Notes: generated by a model from the sequence alone, not told the origin. A stretch of DNA of 7,933 nucleotides from an uncultured Pseudomonadota bacterium (GCA_946479515.1 CAMLGF010000107.1:1-7933), one strand, 5' to 3'; shown: positions 1 through 7,933, numbered from the stretch's first letter. Program-made: numbers and translations.

Positions 1-832
1 CGAGAAGGGCCGCATCCTGCTCGATGACGTGAAGGCGTTCGTGACGCTGGTGATGTCCGGCGGCGTGGCGCTGGCCGCGCCCGCACCGGCGCTGCCCAAG
101 GCGCACAACTACGACGCGTCCGCGTTCGGCGAGGTCGAGGTCAAGCCGCTCAACCGCGTGCAGAAGATCTCGGGTCCGCGTCTGCAGGCGGCGTGGATCA
201 ACATCCCGCACGTCACGCAGTTCGATGAATCCGACATCACCGAGCTCGAAGCCTTGCGCGGCGCGCTCAAGGAGAAGGCCGCCGCGGCGGGCGTCAAGGT
301 GACGCCGCTGGCGTTCATCGTCCAGGCCGCGGTGCGCGCCATGCGCGAGTTCCCGGTGCTCAACAGCCAGCTCGACGATTCCGGCCAGAATCTCGTCTTC
401 AAGAAATTCTTCAACGTGGGCTTCGCCGCGGACACGCCCAACGGCCTGCTGGTGCCCGTCATCAAGGGTGCGGACAAGCTGGACGTGATGGGCGTCGCCA
501 GGGCGCTGGGCGACCTGTCCGGCAAGGCCCGCGAGGGCAAACTACCCGGCGCCGACATGCAGGGCGCGGGTTTCACGGTCTCGAGCCTGGGCGGCATCGG
601 CGGCACGATGTTCACGCCCATCATCAATTCACCGGAAGTCGCCATCCTCGGCGTGTCGAAGGCGGCTATGAAGCCGGTATGGGATGGCGGGCAGTTCGCG
701 CCAAGGCTCATGCTGCCGCTGTCGTTCTCGTACGATCATCGCGTCATCGACGGCGCGCTGGGTGCGCGCATCGCCAAGTTCATCGCCGACACGCTGGCGA
801 AGCCCAAGGATCTGGTCGGGGCCATGTCGTGA
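1..832 (+). CDS. aceF: Dihydrolipoyllysine acetyltransferase (pyruvate dehydrogenase E2), C-terminal part, 5' end outside window
   Basis: This is the E2 core of the pyruvate dehydrogenase complex, which moves the acetyl group from lipoyl-lysine to CoA in the cytoplasm. The gene enters from the left edge, with its reading frame starting at base 2; 276 residues are visible. The first codons (EKGRILLDDVKAFV) match the end of the peripheral subunit-binding domain that docks E1/E3. A short Ala/Pro linker follows, then the catalytic acyltransferase domain, with family-typical stretches such as WINIPHVTQFDESDITELEA and FTVSSLGGIGGTMF. The catalytic HxxxDG motif is HRVIDG, with His codon 737-739 and Asp codon 749-751. 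The GTG at base 29 lies inside the binding domain and is not a real start. Upstream lipoyl domains should lie outside the window. The TGA stop overlaps the GTG start of lpdA, which supports one PDH operon. PDH-type E2 is favoured over 2-oxoglutarate dehydrogenase E2 by these motifs and by the lipoyl-fused E3 next to it. Confidence 0.96.
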   Translation, partial: EKGRILLDDVKAFVTLVMSGGVALAAPAPALPKAHNYDASAFGEVEVKPLNRVQKISGPRLQAAWINIPHVTQFDESDITELEALRGALKEKAAAAGVKVTPLAFIVQAAVRAMREFPVLNSQLDDSGQNLVFKKFFNVGFAADTPNGLLVPVIKGADKLDVMGVARALGDLSGKAREGKLPGADMQGAGFTVSSLGGIGGTMFTPIINSPEVAILGVSKAAMKPVWDGGQFAPRLMLPLSFSYDHRVIDGALGARIAKFIADTLAKPKDLVGAMS

Positions 833-2640
833 GCAAGATCGACCTGGTAGTGCCCGACCTGGGCGGATTCGACGAGGTCTCGATCATCGACGTGCTGGTG
901 AAACCCGGCGACCAGATCGAGGTGGACACACCCCTGGTCACGCTGGAGACCGACAAAGCCACCATGGACGTGCCGTCCACGGCCGCCGGCACCGTCGTCG
1001 AGGTGCTGGTTCAGAAGGGCGGGAAGATCGCCAAGGGTGGTCTGATCGCGCGCGTGGAGGGCGTGCAGGCTGCGCCGGCGGCCGCGCAGGCGACCGCCGC
1101 AGCGGCGCCGACTGCCGCGAAGCCGGCATCGGCAGCGCTGGCCCCCCCGTCCGCAAGCGCCGCGCGGCCCGCACCGGCCCCCGCCGCCGCCCCGAAACCC
1201 GCGCGTCCGCTCAAGCCCGACGTGCCGCACGATCGCGAGACCCAACTACTCGTGCTCGGCGCCGGCCCCGGCGGTTACACGGCGGCGTTTCGCGCCGCGG
1301 ACCTCGGCCTCAAGGTCACTCTCGTGGAACGCTGGCCCATGCTGGGTGGCGTCTGCCTCAACGTGGGCTGCATCCCCTCCAAGGCGCTGCTGCATGCCGC
1401 CAAGGTCATCGACGAGGTGGGCGAGATGAGCCACCACGGCGTGGAATTCGGCGCCCCGAAGGTCGATCTCGCCAGGCTGCTCGCCTGGAAGAACAGCGTG
1501 GTGAAGAAACTGGTCGGCGGCCTGTCGGTGCTGGCCAGGCAGCGCAAGGTGGAAGTCGTCCAGGGCGTGGGCAGGTTCGCGAGCCCGCACGTCCTGGAAG
1601 TGACCGGCAGCGACGGCAAGTCGCAGAAGATCCGCTTCGAGCAATGCATCGTCGCCGCGGGTTCCGAGGCGATCAAACTACCGTTCATCCCCGACGATCC
1701 GCGCGTCATCGATTCCACCGGCGCGCTGGAGCTGGGCGGCGTGCCGAAGCGCCTGCTGGTCATCGGCGGCGGCATCATCGGCCTCGAGATGGCCACGGTG
1801 TATTCGTCGTTGGGCGCGAAGCTGAGCGTGGTCGAGCTCACCGGTCAGCTCATGCCCGGCGCGGATCCCGACCTGGTGCGGCCGCTGGAGAAGCGCCTCA
1901 AGGCGCGCTACGAGCAGATCCTGCTGAATACCAAGGTGGTCGCCTGCACAGCAAAGCCCGACGGACTCGAGATCACTTTCGAAGACGCCAGCGGCCAGCG
2001 CAAGGACACGTTCGACCGCGTGCTCGTGGCCGTGGGACGCAGCGCCAACGGCAGGCGCATCGGCCTGGAGAACGCGGACATCGACGTCAGCGACCGCGGC
2101 ATCATCCCCGTGGACAAGCAGATGCGCACCAATCTGCCGCACGTGTTCGCCATCGGCGATCTCGTGCCCGGTCCCATGCTGGCCCACAAGGCCATGCACG
2201 AGGCCAAGGTGGCGGCCGAGGCGGCTGCCGGCCAGAAGAGCTATTTCGATGCGCGCGCAATTCCCTCCGTGGCCTACACCGATCCGGAAGTGGCCTGGGT
2301 GGGTCTCACCGAGACCGAGGCGAAGAAGAACAACGTGCCTTACAAGGTCGGGAAATTTCCCTGGGCGGCCAGCGGTCGTTCACTGGCACTGGGCCGCGAT
2401 GAAGGCTTCTCCAAGCTGCTGTTCGACCCGGTGAATCATCGCGTGCTGGGCGGCGGCATGGTCGGCCCGAACGCTGGCGAGCTCGTGGCCGAGGTGGCCC
2501 TGGCCATCGAGATGGGCGCGGACTCGCACGACATCGGGCTCACCATCCATCCGCACCCCACGCTCTCGGAGACGGTGGCGCTGTCCGCGGAAGTATTCGA
2601 GGGCACGATCACCGACCTGTACATCCCCCGCAAGCCCTAG
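829..2640 (+). CDS. lpdA: Dihydrolipoyl dehydrogenase (E3) with fused N-terminal lipoyl domain
   Basis: E3 reoxidises dihydrolipoamide on E2 and passes electrons through a redox disulfide and FAD to NAD+. The GTG at 829 is chosen as start because it overlaps the aceF stop (GTGA) and begins directly with the lipoyl domain; the frame stays open further upstream only as a shadow of aceF. This gives 603 residues, longer than the roughly 475 of a plain E3. The order is: lipoyl domain (about 1-78, lipoyl Lys43 in ETDKATMD); Ala/Pro-rich swinging-arm linker (about 81-130); FAD-binding GAGPGG (144-149); redox-active Cys176 and Cys181 in CLNVGCIPSK; NAD-binding GGGIIG (313-318); second FAD motif FAIGD; and a C-terminal interface domain with the catalytic pair His576/Glu581 in HPHPTLSE. 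All catalytic residues are intact. This architecture is known for PDH-associated E3 in several Proteobacteria, for example Neisseria P64k. A run of seven C at 1142-1148 lies in the linker but does not break the frame. Confidence 0.97.
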   Translation: MSKIDLVVPDLGGFDEVSIIDVLVKPGDQIEVDTPLVTLETDKATMDVPSTAAGTVVEVLVQKGGKIAKGGLIARVEGVQAAPAAAQATAAAAPTAAKPASAALAPPSASAARPAPAPAAAPKPARPLKPDVPHDRETQLLVLGAGPGGYTAAFRAADLGLKVTLVERWPMLGGVCLNVGCIPSKALLHAAKVIDEVGEMSHHGVEFGAPKVDLARLLAWKNSVVKKLVGGLSVLARQRKVEVVQGVGRFASPHVLEVTGSDGKSQKIRFEQCIVAAGSEAIKLPFIPDDPRVIDSTGALELGGVPKRLLVIGGGIIGLEMATVYSSLGAKLSVVELTGQLMPGADPDLVRPLEKRLKARYEQILLNTKVVACTAKPDGLEITFEDASGQRKDTFDRVLVAVGRSANGRRIGLENADIDVSDRGIIPVDKQMRTNLPHVFAIGDLVPGPMLAHKAMHEAKVAAEAAAGQKSYFDARAIPSVAYTDPEVAWVGLTETEAKKNNVPYKVGKFPWAASGRSLALGRDEGFSKLLFDPVNHRVLGGGMVGPNAGELVAEVALAIEMGADSHDIGLTIHPHPTLSETVALSAEVFEGTITDLYIPRKP

Positions 2641-2649
2641 GCCCGCGGC

Positions 2650-2666
2650 GCCCGGGCGATCCGGGC
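2650..2666. terminator. GC-rich hairpin between convergent genes, possible bidirectional terminator
   Basis: GCCCGG (2650-2655) and CCGGGC (2661-2666) form a perfect 6-bp stem around the 5-base loop GCGAT. It sits in the 29-base gap between the lpdA stop and the stop of the convergent gene. Its position and symmetry suit a shared terminator, but neither side has a T tract, so it is not a classical intrinsic terminator. In such GC-rich DNA a short stem could also be chance. Confidence 0.35.
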
Positions 2667-2669
2667 TAA

Positions 2670-3428
2670 CTACAGCGTGGCGGCGGCCGGCGCCGCCGCG
2701 GTGAGCTCGCTGGACTGCCGGGGAGCGAATGCGTAGTCGACGATCACGCGCACGGCCAGCGTCTCGTCGACGCTCCAGTTGGCCACATCCAGACACACGG
2801 AGCGCTGATCGGCGCTCACGGGATATTCCACCGGCGCCTCGGCGATGTGCAGGCTGCCCAGCGTGGCTGCTCCTGCTTCACGCTCCTGCCAGGTCGATTC
2901 GCCGTTCGGAACGCGCGCGAGCACGCGGATATTGGTGGTCTGCGCGGCAGCGGGGACCGCCGCGCACAGCGCGATCAGCTGCGCCTCGCGACTCGAGCAG
3001 GCCACCGGGCCGACCTCGTCGGGATGGGCGTCCAGGCGGCAGGGCGGCAATTGCGCCAGCGATTCGGCGATGCCCGTGTCGCCGTGCCGCGCCGGAATGG
3101 CGCTGCCGTCGGCGCCCGACGCCGGTGGCCTGGCGGAGGTGGGCGCCGGAGACTGCCGCGCCTCGAGCGCGGCGAACTGCTCGGCGAACTCCGCCTTCAT
3201 GGTGGCGCGCAGCTCTTCCTTGGCGCTGACCGCGCGCAACGACGACCACGCATAGCCGCCGACGATGCAGCCGATCATCAGCGCAATGGTGGCCAGCAGC
3301 GAACGCATGCGGTTCTTCTTCGGTTTGGAGCCTTCCGGGGCGCTGTTGCGGATCAGCTGGAAAATGGCCGTCAGCATGGTGGCCAGGGCCCCGATGATGG
3401 CAGCGACGATGGTTTCGGAAAGGCCCAT
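2670..3428 (-). CDS. Hypothetical two-TM membrane protein with soluble Cys-containing C-terminal domain
   Basis: I do not recognise the family. The 252-residue product has two predicted membrane segments: about residues 4-26, then a basic loop (KPKKNRMR, 35-42), and about 43-62. The loop should be cytoplasmic, which would make a hairpin with both the N terminus and the C-terminal domain outside the cytoplasm; this is inference. Next comes a charged helical stretch, possibly coiled coil (about 65-92), and a Pro/Ala/Ser/Gly linker (about 93-112). The C-terminal domain (about 115-235) has four cysteines (130, 144, 155, 212) and what look like alternating beta strands around RVLARV, RSVCLDV and VRVIVDYAF. 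Cys54 lies in the second membrane segment. No catalytic motif is evident. ATG at 3428 is the likely start, with a weak AGG about 8 bases upstream. The gene faces lpdA tail to tail and lies 104 bases downstream of the Met-rich gene on the same strand. Codon use and GC look like the neighbours, which argues for a real native gene. Confidence is in its being a gene, not in any function. Confidence 0.75.
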   Translation of the reverse strand: MGLSETIVAAIIGALATMLTAIFQLIRNSAPEGSKPKKNRMRSLLATIALMIGCIVGGYAWSSLRAVSAKEELRATMKAEFAEQFAALEARQSPAPTSARPPASGADGSAIPARHGDTGIAESLAQLPPCRLDAHPDEVGPVACSSREAQLIALCAAVPAAAQTTNIRVLARVPNGESTWQEREAGAATLGSLHIAEAPVEYPVSADQRSVCLDVANWSVDETLAVRVIVDYAFAPRQSSELTAAAPAAATL

Positions 3429-3532
3429 CCAGACGACCTGTTATGTCGAGCAATGGGCCGGAGTGTAGAACGGGGCACGGGCGCCGCAGCGCGGACGGCA
3501 TCCGAGCTGTGTGCCGCTTCACACTTTGGTCG

Positions 3533-4048
3533 TCATTTCCGGTCGGCAGGGAGTTGCGGCGGAGCCATCATCCAGTGCTGGTGCTGGAGCATCTGCTCCA
3601 TCATGAGCTGATGCATGGGCAGCCACTGATCGAGCATGTACTGGCGCTGTTTCAGCTGCTCGGGCGTGAGCTGCTGGTAGTTGCCCCACATCATCATGCC
3701 GCGCCCGGGCATCATGCCCGCGTGCATGCCGGTGCCGTTCATCGGGCAGCCGCCCATCATGGACGATCCCCAGGTCTCATTGAGCGCCGACATCGCGTCC
3801 TGCATCGACTGCCAGTGCTCGCGCAGGAGCTTGTCGCGATCCTTGGGGTCTTTCGTGCGCTGGATGGCTTCCATCTGCGCCTGCATCTTCTTCATGCTGT
3901 CGAGCAGGGCGGCGCGTCGCTTGTCGAATTCCTGCGGTGTCATCTCCGGTCCCGCCGCCGCGCCCGCGAGCGGACATCCGGCGGCATGCACTTCCACGGG
4001 CGCCCCTGCCCAGATTCCCAGCAGCAGCAACGCAGGAATGAGTTTCAT
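3533..4048 (-). CDS. Exported Met-rich protein, possibly metal-binding or Spy/CpxP-like
   Basis: The 171-residue product starts with a clear export signal: Lys2, a hydrophobic core at 3-15, and an HAA cleavage region near residue 22. AAGC ending at Cys25 could instead be a weak lipobox, so periplasmic or lipid-anchored are both possible. Met makes up 23 of 171 residues, clustered at 97-120 and 138-161 (for example GMHAGMMPGRGMMMWG), with six His, several beside Met near the C terminus. The middle (about 40-90) is charged and helical. LTPEQ (127-131) recalls the LTxxQ motif of Spy/CpxP periplasmic proteins, and MTPQE (36-40) is a partial match. Two cysteines occur in matching GCP contexts (25 and 101). 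Met/His-rich exported proteins often bind Cu(I) or Ag(I), but no copper gene lies nearby, so a metal role is inference. The ATG at 4048 is well supported: GGGAG lies 8 bases upstream and the signal peptide begins there. The 131-base upstream gap carries an inverted repeat, which suggests its own promoter. Confidence 0.85.
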   Translation of the reverse strand: MKLIPALLLLGIWAGAPVEVHAAGCPLAGAAAGPEMTPQEFDKRRAALLDSMKKMQAQMEAIQRTKDPKDRDKLLREHWQSMQDAMSALNETWGSSMMGGCPMNGTGMHAGMMPGRGMMMWGNYQQLTPEQLKQRQYMLDQWLPMHQLMMEQMLQHQHWMMAPPQLPADRK

Positions 4049-4052
4049 GGCG

Positions 4053-4060
4053 GATTCTCC
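4053..4060 (-). promoter_or_regulatory. Ribosome binding site of the Met-rich gene
   Basis: Read on the minus strand, the bases just before the ATG at 4048 include GGGAGA, a good match to the anti-Shine-Dalgarno sequence, with the GGGAG core about 8 bases from the start codon. It lies immediately downstream of the arm of the inverted repeat at 4062-4090, so a hairpin there could affect ribosome access. Confidence 0.5.
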
Positions 4061-4061
4061 C

Positions 4062-4090
4062 GGTGGATAGCCCGAGAAGCAGTATCCACC
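4062..4090 (-). promoter_or_regulatory. 8-bp inverted repeat, candidate operator or 5' UTR hairpin of the Met-rich gene
   Basis: GGTGGATA (4062-4069) and TATCCACC (4083-4090) are perfect inverted copies separated by 13 bases. The centres of the arms are 21 bases apart, about two helical turns, as expected for a site bound by a dimeric regulator on one face of DNA. In RNA the same element would form a stem-loop just before the GGGAG ribosome binding site. A weak -10-like GATACT (minus strand) overlaps the distal arm, but no convincing -35 accompanies it. The pairing is seen directly; the regulatory role is inferred. Confidence 0.45.
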
Positions 4091-4140
4091 ATCGGCTCGC
4101 GCCGGCCATGCGGGCCGCTACGTACGCGTGCGCCTGCATC

Positions 4141-4154
4141 GGCCCGTCCGGGCC
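4141..4154 (-). terminator. Short GC hairpin downstream of the metG operon
   Basis: GGCCC (4141-4145) and GGGCC (4150-4154) pair around the loop GTCC, about 26 bases past the stop of the last operon gene. No T tract follows on the minus strand, so intrinsic termination is doubtful. Its position at the end of the operon is the main support. Confidence 0.25.
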
Positions 4155-4179
4155 TCGGCCGACCCGGGCTGGCGCGTGC

Positions 4180-4608
4180 TCAGGCCAGCGAGCGCAGCCG
4201 CTCCAGGTAGGCCATCTCGTTCGGCGGCTTGTTGCCGCGCTGCGCTTCCCAGAGCTGCTCGGCCAGCGCTTCCAGCATGCGGTGTTCCGCCTCGTGGGCA
4301 TCGCCGAGCAGCCTGGACAACCTGGCGTGCACATCGGCGATGCCGTGCGGACGATTGGTCGCGACCTGCTCGCGGATCGCCAGGTGCAGGCCCATGTGCA
4401 GCCAGGGATTGAGCTGGCCGGTGCGCGGCGAGTAGTTGGCCAGATCGCTGGCCGCGGATTCGATGATGACGTGATACTCCGGATGCTCGGAGATCACCGC
4501 CACGATCTGCTTGTCGAGCGGCGTGAGCGTCTGCTGCTGCCGGAACTTGCGCCAGGCCGCGCGGTACAGTCCGCGCAGCTCGTCGCGCGACAGGTTGGCG
4601 AACATCAT
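4180..4608 (-). CDS. DUF1841 family protein
   Basis: The 142-residue protein matches, from memory of the family, DUF1841: an all-helical, soluble cytoplasmic protein of about 140 residues common in beta- and gammaproteobacteria and of unknown function. Recognisable stretches are LYRAAWRKFR (14-23), EHPEYH (41-46), NPWLHMGLHLAIREQ (67-81), ATNRPHGI (83-90) and HEAEHRMLEALAEQLWEAQR (105-124). It carries three HxxxH motifs at 42/46, 71/75 and 105/109, with acidic residues nearby, which suggests metal binding; this is inference. The frame is open to 4698, but the ATG at 4608 is preferred. It overlaps the nth TGA as ATGA, follows a purine-rich AAGAGAAAG, and gives the family's usual length and N terminus. 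A second ATG follows at once, at 4605. It is the last gene of the metG-rsxB-nth operon and probably depends on translational coupling to nth. Confidence 0.9.
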   Translation of the reverse strand: MMFANLSRDELRGLYRAAWRKFRQQQTLTPLDKQIVAVISEHPEYHVIIESAASDLANYSPRTGQLNPWLHMGLHLAIREQVATNRPHGIADVHARLSRLLGDAHEAEHRMLEALAEQLWEAQRGNKPPNEMAYLERLRSLA

Positions 4609-5276
4609 GAGGCTTTCTCTTGCATCTTCCGGGCGTGCCTGATCACTTTCTTTCGGTCCGGCCATTCGCACAGGTCGTTGATGACGCAGCGTGCGCACAG
4701 CGGCTTGATCGCCTTGCAGACATAGCGGCCATGCAGGATGAGCCAGTGATGGGCGTCACGGGCGAATTCCCCGGGCGTATGCCTGACCAGCGCATCCTCC
4801 ACCGCCCGCGGAGTTTCCCCGACGGCGATCCTGGTCCGGTTGGCGACCCGGAAGATGTGCGTGTCGACGGCTATTGTCGGCTCTCCGAAGATTGTGTTGA
4901 GGACGACGTTCGCAGTTTTGCGTCCGACTCCCGGCAGGGCTTCGAGCTGCGCGCGCGTTCCGGGAACTTCCCCGCCATGTTCGTCGGCGATCGCCGACGC
5001 CGTGGCGATGACGTTCTTCGCTTTCGCCTGCCACAGGCCGATGGTGCGGATGAATCCTGAGAGTTTCTCCACCCCGAGGTCGGCCACCGCGCGGGGCGTG
5101 CGGGCGACGGGGAACAGCTTGCGGGTCACGGCATTCACGCTCTTGTCCGTGGCCTGGGCCGAGAGGATCACCGCCACGAGCAGTTCGAACGGCGTGCGGT
5201 ATTCGAGTTCCGTGGTGGGCGCGGGATTGGCCTGCCGCAGGCGCTCGTAGATCCGGCGGCGCTTGTCGGCGTTCAT
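4605..5276 (-). CDS. nth: Endonuclease III (DNA glycosylase/AP lyase)
   Basis: The product removes oxidised pyrimidines such as thymine glycol from DNA and nicks the abasic site, in base excision repair. The 223-residue protein has the full endonuclease III layout: an N-terminal helical region with [18 protein letters not shown] (31-48); the helix-hairpin-helix [13 protein letters not shown] (114-126) with catalytic Lys120; catalytic Asp138 in [11 protein letters not shown]; and a C-terminal [4Fe-4S] cluster site of spacing C-x6-C-x2-C-x5-C at Cys187, 194, 197 and 203. These positions coincide with those I recall for E. coli Nth. The frame is open upstream to 5909, but that part is a shadow of rsxB. 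The ATG at 5276 overlaps the rsxB stop as ATGA and starts the conserved protein. No strong ribosome binding site precedes it, consistent with coupling to rsxB. Linkage of rnf/rsx genes with nth is known in many Gammaproteobacteria. Confidence 0.97.
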   Translation of the reverse strand: MNADKRRRIYERLRQANPAPTTELEYRTPFELLVAVILSAQATDKSVNAVTRKLFPVARTPRAVADLGVEKLSGFIRTIGLWQAKAKNVIATASAIADEHGGEVPGTRAQLEALPGVGRKTANVVLNTIFGEPTIAVDTHIFRVANRTRIAVGETPRAVEDALVRHTPGEFARDAHHWLILHGRYVCKAIKPLCARCVINDLCEWPDRKKVIRHARKMQEKAS

Positions 5277-5821
5277 GCGGGCGATCGCGCGCCGAGCTTC
5301 TTCGCGGCCAGCGTCGCCGACTTCTCCGCGGCGCGCCGCGCGATGCGCGCGTTGCGCGCCTCGTAGCGCCGTCGCGACGCCTCGGCGTCCGGCAGCGTGA
5401 GCGATGGGACCCGGCTCGCGAGCAGCGGCACCATGACGATGCAGTCGACGGGGCAGGGTGCGACGCACAGCTCGCATCCCGTGCAGATCTCGGCGATCAC
5501 GGTGTGCATGCGCTGGCGCGCCCCGACGATGGCATCCACCGGGCAGGGCGGCAGGCATTTCGTGCAGCCGATGCAGCGCGCCTCGTCGATGCAGGCGACC
5601 GTGGGCGCCGACTCGAGGCCGTTTTCCCGGTTGAGCGGCTCGGCCGGTCGGCCGGTGAGCTCGGCCAGCGCCAGCAGGGTCTCGGTGCCGCCGGGCGGGC
5701 ATTGATTGATGTTCGCCTGTCCGCTCGCGATCGCGCCCGCGTAGTCCCGGCAGCTCGGGTAGCCGCAGCGCGTGCACTGGGTCTGCGGCAGCAGCGCGTC
5801 GATGGCGGACGCGTCGGCCAT
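5273..5821 (-). CDS. rsxB: RnfB/RsxB-like iron-sulfur protein without membrane anchor
   Basis: This is a homologue of subunit B of the Rnf/Rsx electron transport complex, which in E. coli helps keep the SoxR cluster reduced. The 182 residues contain the Rnf-type 4Fe-4S domain with Cys16, 19, 24 and 41 ([14 protein letters not shown], then QCPPGG). Two ferredoxin motifs follow: Cys83/86/89/93 ([12 protein letters not shown]) and Cys113/116/119/123 ([12 protein letters not shown]). Cys77 and Cys127 are additional cysteines. Canonical RnfB begins with a hydrophobic membrane helix; here the cluster domain starts within 16 residues of the ATG, so the protein should be soluble. The last 40 residues are Arg/Ala/Lys-rich and helical, a tail E. 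coli RsxB lacks as far as I recall. The ATG at 5821 lies 6 bases after the metG stop, with AAGGTGA near the end of metG as a distant ribosome binding site. The stop overlaps nth. No other rnf subunit is in the window, so a stand-alone electron carrier is plausible. Confidence 0.9.
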   Translation of the reverse strand: MADASAIDALLPQTQCTRCGYPSCRDYAGAIASGQANINQCPPGGTETLLALAELTGRPAEPLNRENGLESAPTVACIDEARCIGCTKCLPPCPVDAIVGARQRMHTVIAEICTGCELCVAPCPVDCIVMVPLLASRVPSLTLPDAEASRRRYEARNARIARRAAEKSATLAAKKLGARSPA

Positions 5822-5827
5822 TGCGGG

Positions 5828-7888
<2,061 letters not shown>

Positions 7889-7917
7889 GTAACGACGGGG
7901 TCCGGACAGGGCCCGGC

Positions 7918-7923
7918 AGTATA
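7918..7923 (-). promoter_or_regulatory. Candidate -10 element of the metG operon
   Basis: On the minus strand these bases read TATACT, five of six matches to TATAAT, about 30 bases before the metG ATG. A transcript starting about 7 bases downstream would have a leader of roughly 20-25 bases. The matching -35 hexamer would lie beyond the window edge and cannot be checked. It is the only AT-rich patch in the 45-base stretch upstream of metG, which is otherwise GC-rich with no other feature visible. Confidence 0.45.
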
Positions 7924-7933
7924 ACCGCCGCTA

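Noticed and set aside
679..828. In-frame extension of lpdA upstream of the GTG at 829
   Set aside because: The extra 50 residues are an Arg/Ala/His-rich shadow of the aceF catalytic domain and share nothing with E3 or lipoyl proteins; the lipoyl domain begins at 829.
3462..3467. TACACT on the minus strand as a -10 for the gene starting at 3428
   Set aside because: It matches only four of six consensus bases and the -35 position (GCTGCG) has no similarity to TTGACA.
3509..3524. Inverted repeat GTGTG/CACAC downstream of the Met-rich gene
   Set aside because: The stem is only 5 bp and no T tract follows on the minus strand, so it is too weak to call a terminator.
3443..4210. Open frame of 255 codons on the plus strand across the Met-rich gene
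   Set aside because: Its His/Leu-rich content is the reverse complement of Met codons (ATG read as CAT), so it is a by-product of the Met-rich gene. That gene has a signal peptide and ribosome binding site; this frame has neither.

Overview
The window is GC-rich chromosomal DNA that looks like a housekeeping region of a Gammaproteobacterium. A Xanthomonadales, Nevskiales or Steroidobacterales-like lineage is my best guess. It is inferred from gene content: E3 with a fused lipoyl domain, metG linked to a soluble RnfB-like protein, nth, and a DUF1841 gene. It was not established by any phylogenetic comparison. Coding density is high and there are two opposing blocks.

Block 1 (+ strand, 1-2640) is the end of a pyruvate dehydrogenase operon. 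It holds the C-terminal part of aceF (E2, cut by the window edge), followed through a 4-base GTGA stop/start overlap by a complete lpdA (E3) whose protein carries its own N-terminal lipoyl domain. A short GC-rich hairpin lies in the 29-base gap before the convergent neighbour.

Block 2 (- strand, 7888 down to 2670) starts with metG (methionyl-tRNA synthetase), which has a good -10 hexamer just upstream. metG is followed by rsxB/rnfB-like (ferredoxin, no membrane anchor), nth (endonuclease III) and a DUF1841 gene. Spacing is 6 bases between metG and rsxB, then ATGA overlaps at the next two junctions, so the four genes almost certainly form one translationally coupled operon. After a 131-base gap come two less familiar genes: an exported, very Met-rich protein (3533-4048) preceded by an 8-bp perfect inverted repeat, and a two-TM protein with a soluble Cys-containing domain that I do not recognise (2670-3428).

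I see no mobile element, CRISPR array, tRNA, rRNA, toxin-antitoxin or defence system. Most of the window is ordinary. The parts that merit a second look are the Met-rich exported protein and its upstream dyad, the three HxxxH motifs in the DUF1841 protein, and the soluble RnfB-like protein coupled to nth. The many long open frames antisense to the real genes are GC-bias shadows and are left out.
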